Below, piece after piece: positions 27,767 to 28,485 of a DNA stretch of 28,485 bases. Location: the IMG/VR virus record IMGVR_UViG_3300032163_000080, positions 1-28,485 of that record. The stretch is one strand, 5' to 3'. The notes under the pieces were generated by a model. It was not told the DNA's origin, ran no database searches, and was given only the letters and a program-made list of their open reading frames with translations. Position 1 is the stretch's first letter, and each line of letters opens with the position of its first letter. Position numbers and translations under genes: made by a program. Source of the stretch: a virus.

Positions 27767-28485
27767 AATTTATATATCTTTTGAAGTAAATTCCAGTGAT
27801 GTTCTTCGTTCTTAAAAGCTAAGTGTGAAGTAAATGGTTTGTTCCCTACCTTCTTTCCTTCGAGTTTCTTTAGTGCCTCCTCTCTAGTCATTTGCTTAGA
27901 GTTTATCATGCTTGAATAGTGTGCCTTGTCTTTGATTATACCAAATTGAGGTAAGTATTCGTCTTGAAACCACTTAGTGTACTTTGATTCTCCATGCTTC
28001 TCTCCGTAGGGCTTGTAACCATATTTTTTTTGAAGGATTTTAATAGCCTTCTCTCTGTCGTATTCATAGTAATCTAGCCAATTTATTATCTGAATCTTCT
28101 TCACGAAACGATACCAGAGATATTGGAATAGCGTTATCTTGGGTAAGTTTTTAATCTTTTTACTAAAGACCGACTCCACGAAAGTTAAATCTCTAGCGGA
28201 ATATCCCCATGCTTCCGGCATAATTCCTTCCGTAGAGTGATTGCCTCCTCCTATAATCCACTTGATTCCATGCTCGTTAGCCATCTGGTAAGTCATAGCT
28301 CGGATCACAAAATCTGTTGGAATTTCTATATTCAGAGTATTAGATTTCTCAAATGCTTCCTGTAATTCCTTGAACTCCTTTAGGTCAATAACCTTTCTGA
28401 TAAAAGGAACTTTAAGTGTTTCAACAATTCGCATTATATTCTCGTCAGCTTCTCTTGTATTGTGTCCGTTATCTAAGGAGAAACA
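27757..28485 (-). CDS. N-acetyl-sugar amidotransferase (PP-loop family), N-terminus off window
   Basis: The frame stays open to the right edge; 242 residues are visible, including 17 upstream of the first ATG at 28434 (SLDNGHNTREADENI). This upstream part is typical of the family, so the real start lies outside. The ATP-binding SGGxDS loop should be there. Motifs seen: GGNHSTEGIMPEAWGYSARD, then KYGYKPYGEKHGESKYTKWF and MTREEALKKLEG. These match the WbpG/PseA/LegA-type N-acetyl-sugar amidotransferases, which turn an acetamido sugar group into an acetamidino group using ATP and ammonia. It is the first gene visible in the glycan module. Confidence 0.85.
   Translation of the reverse strand, partial: CFSLDNGHNTREADENIMRIVETLKVPFIRKVIDLKEFKELQEAFEKSNTLNIEIPTDFVIRAMTYQMANEHGIKWIIGGGNHSTEGIMPEAWGYSARDLTFVESVFSKKIKNLPKITLFQYLWYRFVKKIQIINWLDYYEYDREKAIKILQKKYGYKPYGEKHGESKYTKWFQDEYLPQFGIIKDKAHYSSMINSKQMTREEALKKLEGKKVGNKPFTSHLAFKNEEHHWNLLQKIYKLWK

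Noticed and set aside
1-28485. CRISPR arrays, integrase, transposase, rRNA genes
   Set aside because: No regularly spaced repeats, no recombinase motifs and no rRNA-like sequence were seen in this window.

Overview
The window is a contiguous piece of a tailed-phage (or prophage-like) genome from an AT-rich bacterium. Nearly every gene lies on the minus strand, so transcription and gene order run from right (28485) to left (1). Genes are tightly packed, with repeated TAATG and ATGA stop/start overlaps. The gene order (small terminase, large terminase, portal, scaffold, coat, neck adaptor, beta-rich nozzle-like protein, long internal/ejection-type proteins, fibre-type proteins) and the lack of a tape measure, tube or sheath gene suggest a short-tailed, P22-like podovirus. 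The host cannot be fixed from sequence alone. Mostly weak or absent Shine-Dalgarno motifs, extended -10 promoters close to start codons, TGA and TAA both used as stops (so not the TGA=Gly code), and the style of the small lysis and fibre proteins fit an uncultivated bacterium; a Patescibacteria-type host is possible but is an inference.

Right end (24579-28485): an accessory sugar module lies upstream of the terminase. In transcription order it holds an N-acetyl-sugar amidotransferase (PP-loop family, N-terminus off the window), a stand-alone CTP-synthase-like glutaminase, an HNH endonuclease, a GT-B-like glycosyltransferase, a SAM methyltransferase and a rhamnosyltransferase-like protein. Together they could build or amidinate a surface or virion glycan. 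Centre (16367-24586): packaging and head genes, with two near-identical terminator-like hairpins just upstream of the portal gene and of a small structural gene. Left-centre (7110-16370): neck, nozzle, a 722-residue virion protein with peptidoglycan-binding and LysM domains, a 647-residue internal protein, and collagen-like and beta-rich fibre proteins with short repeats.

Lysis region (4513-7018): T7-lysozyme-like amidase, secreted lytic transglycosylase and several tiny membrane proteins that are holin/spanin candidates. A non-coding switch region (about 4090-5290) follows. It contains terminators, extended -10 promoters and a truncated tRNA-Thr-like 5' half on the opposite strand. Left end (1-4087): an early/replication-type block with a replication-initiator-like protein, several zinc-ribbon mini-proteins, an orphan C5-cytosine methyltransferase, an HNH endonuclease and an ssDNA-binding-like protein.

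The most notable observations are: (1) an HNH endonuclease whose first 11 residues copy the N-terminus of the methyltransferase directly downstream; (2) what looks like a pair of compensating frameshifts in the target-recognition region of that methyltransferase, next to a G8 run; (3) a sugar-amidotransferase gene paired with a CTP-synthase-type glutaminase in a phage operon; (4) a 43-nt perfect tRNA-Thr(UGU) 5' half without its 3' half; and (5) twin hairpins placed 9-10 nt before start codons.
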